Shown here piece by piece: positions 5,726 through 7,254 of a DNA stretch of 7,254 nucleotides (positions are counted from its first letter, which is position 1; each line of letters starts with the position of its first letter). Location: positions 1-7,254 of the forward strand of contig JAHDHM010000178.1 of the NCBI GenBank assembly GCA_020631315.1, given 5' to 3'. Origin of the DNA: Acidimicrobiales bacterium. Its GTDB lineage: Bacteria > Actinomycetota > Acidimicrobiia > Acidimicrobiales > Poriferisodaliceae. The notes below the pieces were generated by a model. That model made no database searches and was not told the DNA's origin. It saw only the letters and a program-made list of their open reading frames with translations. Made by a program: the position numbers and the translations under genes.

Positions 5726-6529
5726 TCAGTCGGAGGCCACGGCCATGTGGTTGATCGTGGCCCGTGTGCCGAGGGTGTAGGTGTCGGCGATCGCGACCTC
5801 GCGATGGGCCTTCTGGGCCTCGAGGCGCTCGGGGTCCATCACCACGTCCATGAAGGCGGCCTTGCTCGGGAAGGTGTTGAAGCGCACCTGATGCCAGGTG
5901 CGGCCGTCACCGAGGATCGTGCCCTCGACCCCGAACCAGCCGTCGACCCGAGCACCGTTCTCGGTCGCGGTCTTGCTGGCGCCGTCCTGGTAGCTGGCCA
6001 TCTGCTCAGGCGTGGCCTCTGCACCGTTCTCGTCGTGGAAGCGGATGACGTGGATGACGGTGTAGGCGCCGTCCTCGTCGGTCGGCGGCTTCGGGACCTC
6101 GGACCACGGGCGGAGCGGCTCCATCGCGTCCATGAGCGGCAGGCCACCCATGACGATGGTCTGCTGCATGCCGGCTTCCTTGTGCTCGTGCTGCTTCTTG
6201 AAGTCGTCCCGCTGCTGCATCTCGATGAACGAACGACGGGTCGGGTACTTCACGATGGCCACGCGATCCCACTTCGGCTCGTCACCGAGGAACTGGTCTT
6301 CGACGGTCGCTACGAACACCATCTCGGCGCCGACGGCTGCGAGTGGGCCGATCGGTGTGTAGGCGTCGTCGGCCTCGATGCCGCTGAGCTCGGTCTCCCG
6401 ACCGTCGGCGTACTCGGCCTTCTCCTTGTACTTCATGAGGTTGATCATCCACACCGGGCCGTCGTCCTCGGCGGGCGTGGTGGCGAGCTTCATGCCGTAC
6501 ACGTGGTCGATCTGTCCGTAGCTGACCAT
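5726..6529 (-). CDS. Protein with two tandem ferredoxin-like (DUF1330/EthD-like) domains
   Basis: The 267-residue product seems to be an internal duplication of a dimeric alpha/beta-barrel domain. Copy one runs about 25-128 (VWMINLMKYKE, then LGDEPKWDRVAIVKYPTRRSF, then HEHKEAG) and copy two about 155-258 (YTVIHVIRFHD, then LGDGRTWHQVRFNTFPSKAAF, then KAHREVAIADT). The shared order is a first strand, an LGD...W...V strand, a Y/FP-T/S turn, an F-containing helix and an HKE/HRE helix. Such a protein could form the barrel within one chain. DUF1330-like and EthD-like domains are known from small enzymes and accessory proteins, but no substrate or catalytic residue can be assigned here. The ATG at 6529 has a good GAGGAG six bases upstream, so this start is well supported. 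It lies 33 bases after the arylsulfatase stop and 20 bases before the membrane-anchored gene, within one probable operon. Confidence 0.87.
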   Translation of the reverse strand: MVSYGQIDHVYGMKLATTPAEDDGPVWMINLMKYKEKAEYADGRETELSGIEADDAYTPIGPLAAVGAEMVFVATVEDQFLGDEPKWDRVAIVKYPTRRSFIEMQQRDDFKKQHEHKEAGMQQTIVMGGLPLMDAMEPLRPWSEVPKPPTDEDGAYTVIHVIRFHDENGAEATPEQMASYQDGASKTATENGARVDGWFGVEGTILGDGRTWHQVRFNTFPSKAAFMDVVMDPERLEAQKAHREVAIADTYTLGTRATINHMAVASD

Positions 6530-6562
6530 CTCGTGCTCCTCGTTCTCGTGCTGGTTGGGCGT

Positions 6563-7252
6563 CTACTGGCGGGACATCTCGGCGCGGGCTTCGGCTTCCT
6601 GTGCATCGGCCGGGCGCCGGGCCGCGGCGAGCTCGATGACGACCTCGTCGAGCGTGCCGCTGTAGCGATACGGCGCGGCGTAGCGCTGCGAGACCGGCGA
6701 GCCGTGGTCCTCGCCGATCGAGGTCGACGACGACGAGATCATCCGCATGTAGAGCGGCAGGTCGATGCTGCCCGCATCCTCACCGCTGACGCGCAGGTGG
6801 ACGGCGCCATCGCGACCCTTGCGCTCGAAGTGGGCGACGAGCTCGGTCCGGCCGGCGGGTACGGGGATCGACGACTCGACGATCTCGTGCTCGTCGAACG
6901 CGTTGTAGTCGACGACCAACTTGCCGTCCTGGACGAACACGCTGATGCCGGAGTTCATCGAGCCGGTGGCGAACAGGACCCCCTCGTCGCCGTCGGCGTG
7001 GTCGACGGTCGCGGTCAGCGTCCAGGTGCGGCCACCGATCGCAGCCGACGCCTGGCCCGGGATCGGTGACATCGGCGGGCGATAGACGTAACGACGATCG
7101 GCGGGATGCGGTGAGTGCTCGCGGAACCTGGCACCGAACAGCTGGATCGTGCGGTCGTCGAGGGGGAGTGCGCCGTGGCGTTCGGCCTCGGACCACCACA
7201 GGGCCTTCAGCTCCTCGAGCTTCTCGGGCTCGGCGTCGACGAGGTCGTTGCA
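6563..7252 (-). CDS. Arylsulfatase, C-terminal part (5' end cut by window edge)
   Basis: The last 229 residues of a larger protein are visible, entering from the right edge with CNDLVDAEPEKLEELKALW, which matches the end of the alkaline-phosphatase-like catalytic domain of AtsA-type arylsulfatases. The rest is their C-terminal beta-rich domain: LFATGSMNSGISVFVQDGKLV, then PAGRTELVAHFERKG, then GSPVSQRYAAPYRYSGTLDEVVI near the end. The family hydrolyses sulfate esters using a formylglycine made from a Cys or Ser in a CxPxR-type motif. That motif and the metal ligands lie outside the window, so activity cannot be judged here. The stop is TAG at 6563-6565. An internal ATG at 7072 is not the start, since the sulfatase similarity continues through it. 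It is the first visible gene of a minus-strand operon. Confidence 0.9.
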   Translation of the reverse strand, partial: CNDLVDAEPEKLEELKALWWSEAERHGALPLDDRTIQLFGARFREHSPHPADRRYVYRPPMSPIPGQASAAIGGRTWTLTATVDHADGDEGVLFATGSMNSGISVFVQDGKLVVDYNAFDEHEIVESSIPVPAGRTELVAHFERKGRDGAVHLRVSGEDAGSIDLPLYMRMISSSSTSIGEDHGSPVSQRYAAPYRYSGTLDEVVIELAAARRPADAQEAEARAEMSRQ

Positions 7253-7254
7253 CT

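Noticed and set aside
4822..5754. A 310-residue Ser/Arg-rich plus-strand open frame
   Set aside because: It is a shadow of the anchored-protein gene on the other strand and shows no domain pattern.
5747..7069. A 440-residue plus-strand open frame
   Set aside because: It is antisense to the tandem-domain and sulfatase genes, which have clear family patterns and, for the first, a strong ribosome-binding site; its own composition is Val/Leu/Asp/Gly-rich with no motif.

Overview
This is high-GC DNA with few gaps between genes, and the gene families suggest an actinobacterium. A DUF222/HNH (13E12-type) protein, a GTGA start/stop overlap, a crotonase of the GVSxCDMG type and a probable leaderless start all fit, and the feel is of an Acidimicrobiia/Ilumatobacter-like soil or marine lineage. 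That placement is inference from gene families, not from a marker gene. No rRNA, tRNA, CRISPR array, transposase or origin was seen.

Layout. Left block, minus strand: the 5' part of a DUF222/HNH endonuclease gene (cut by the left edge), a complete metallo-beta-lactamase-fold hydrolase, and a complete VOC (glyoxalase/bleomycin-resistance fold) protein. The VOC gene lies upstream of the hydrolase and is separated from it by 33 bases, so the two are probably one transcript. Centre, plus strand: a crotonase (enoyl-CoA hydratase/isomerase family) gene is joined by a 4-base GTGA overlap to an MFS efflux-type gene. It diverges from the VOC gene across a 96-base control region. Right block, minus strand: the 3' end of an arylsulfatase gene (cut by the right edge), then a protein made of two ferredoxin-like (DUF1330/EthD-like) domains, then a membrane-anchored protein of unknown function with a C-terminal OB-fold-like domain. 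The gaps here are 33 and 20 bases, so this is probably an operon. It converges on the MFS gene with only 11 bases between the stop codons.

How the genes may work together. The VOC/hydrolase pair and the crotonase both look like small-molecule or acyl-CoA metabolism, and the sulfatase operon suggests use of sulfate esters. No complete pathway can be read here.

The most striking single observation is that the MFS protein seems to have an in-frame internal deletion. Its first half-helix looks like TM1 of a Bcr/CflA-type transporter and runs straight into sequence that looks like TM6, followed by a complete C-terminal half. I found no convincing new defence or mobile system. The rest is mostly ordinary chromosomal content with a few small regulatory curiosities.
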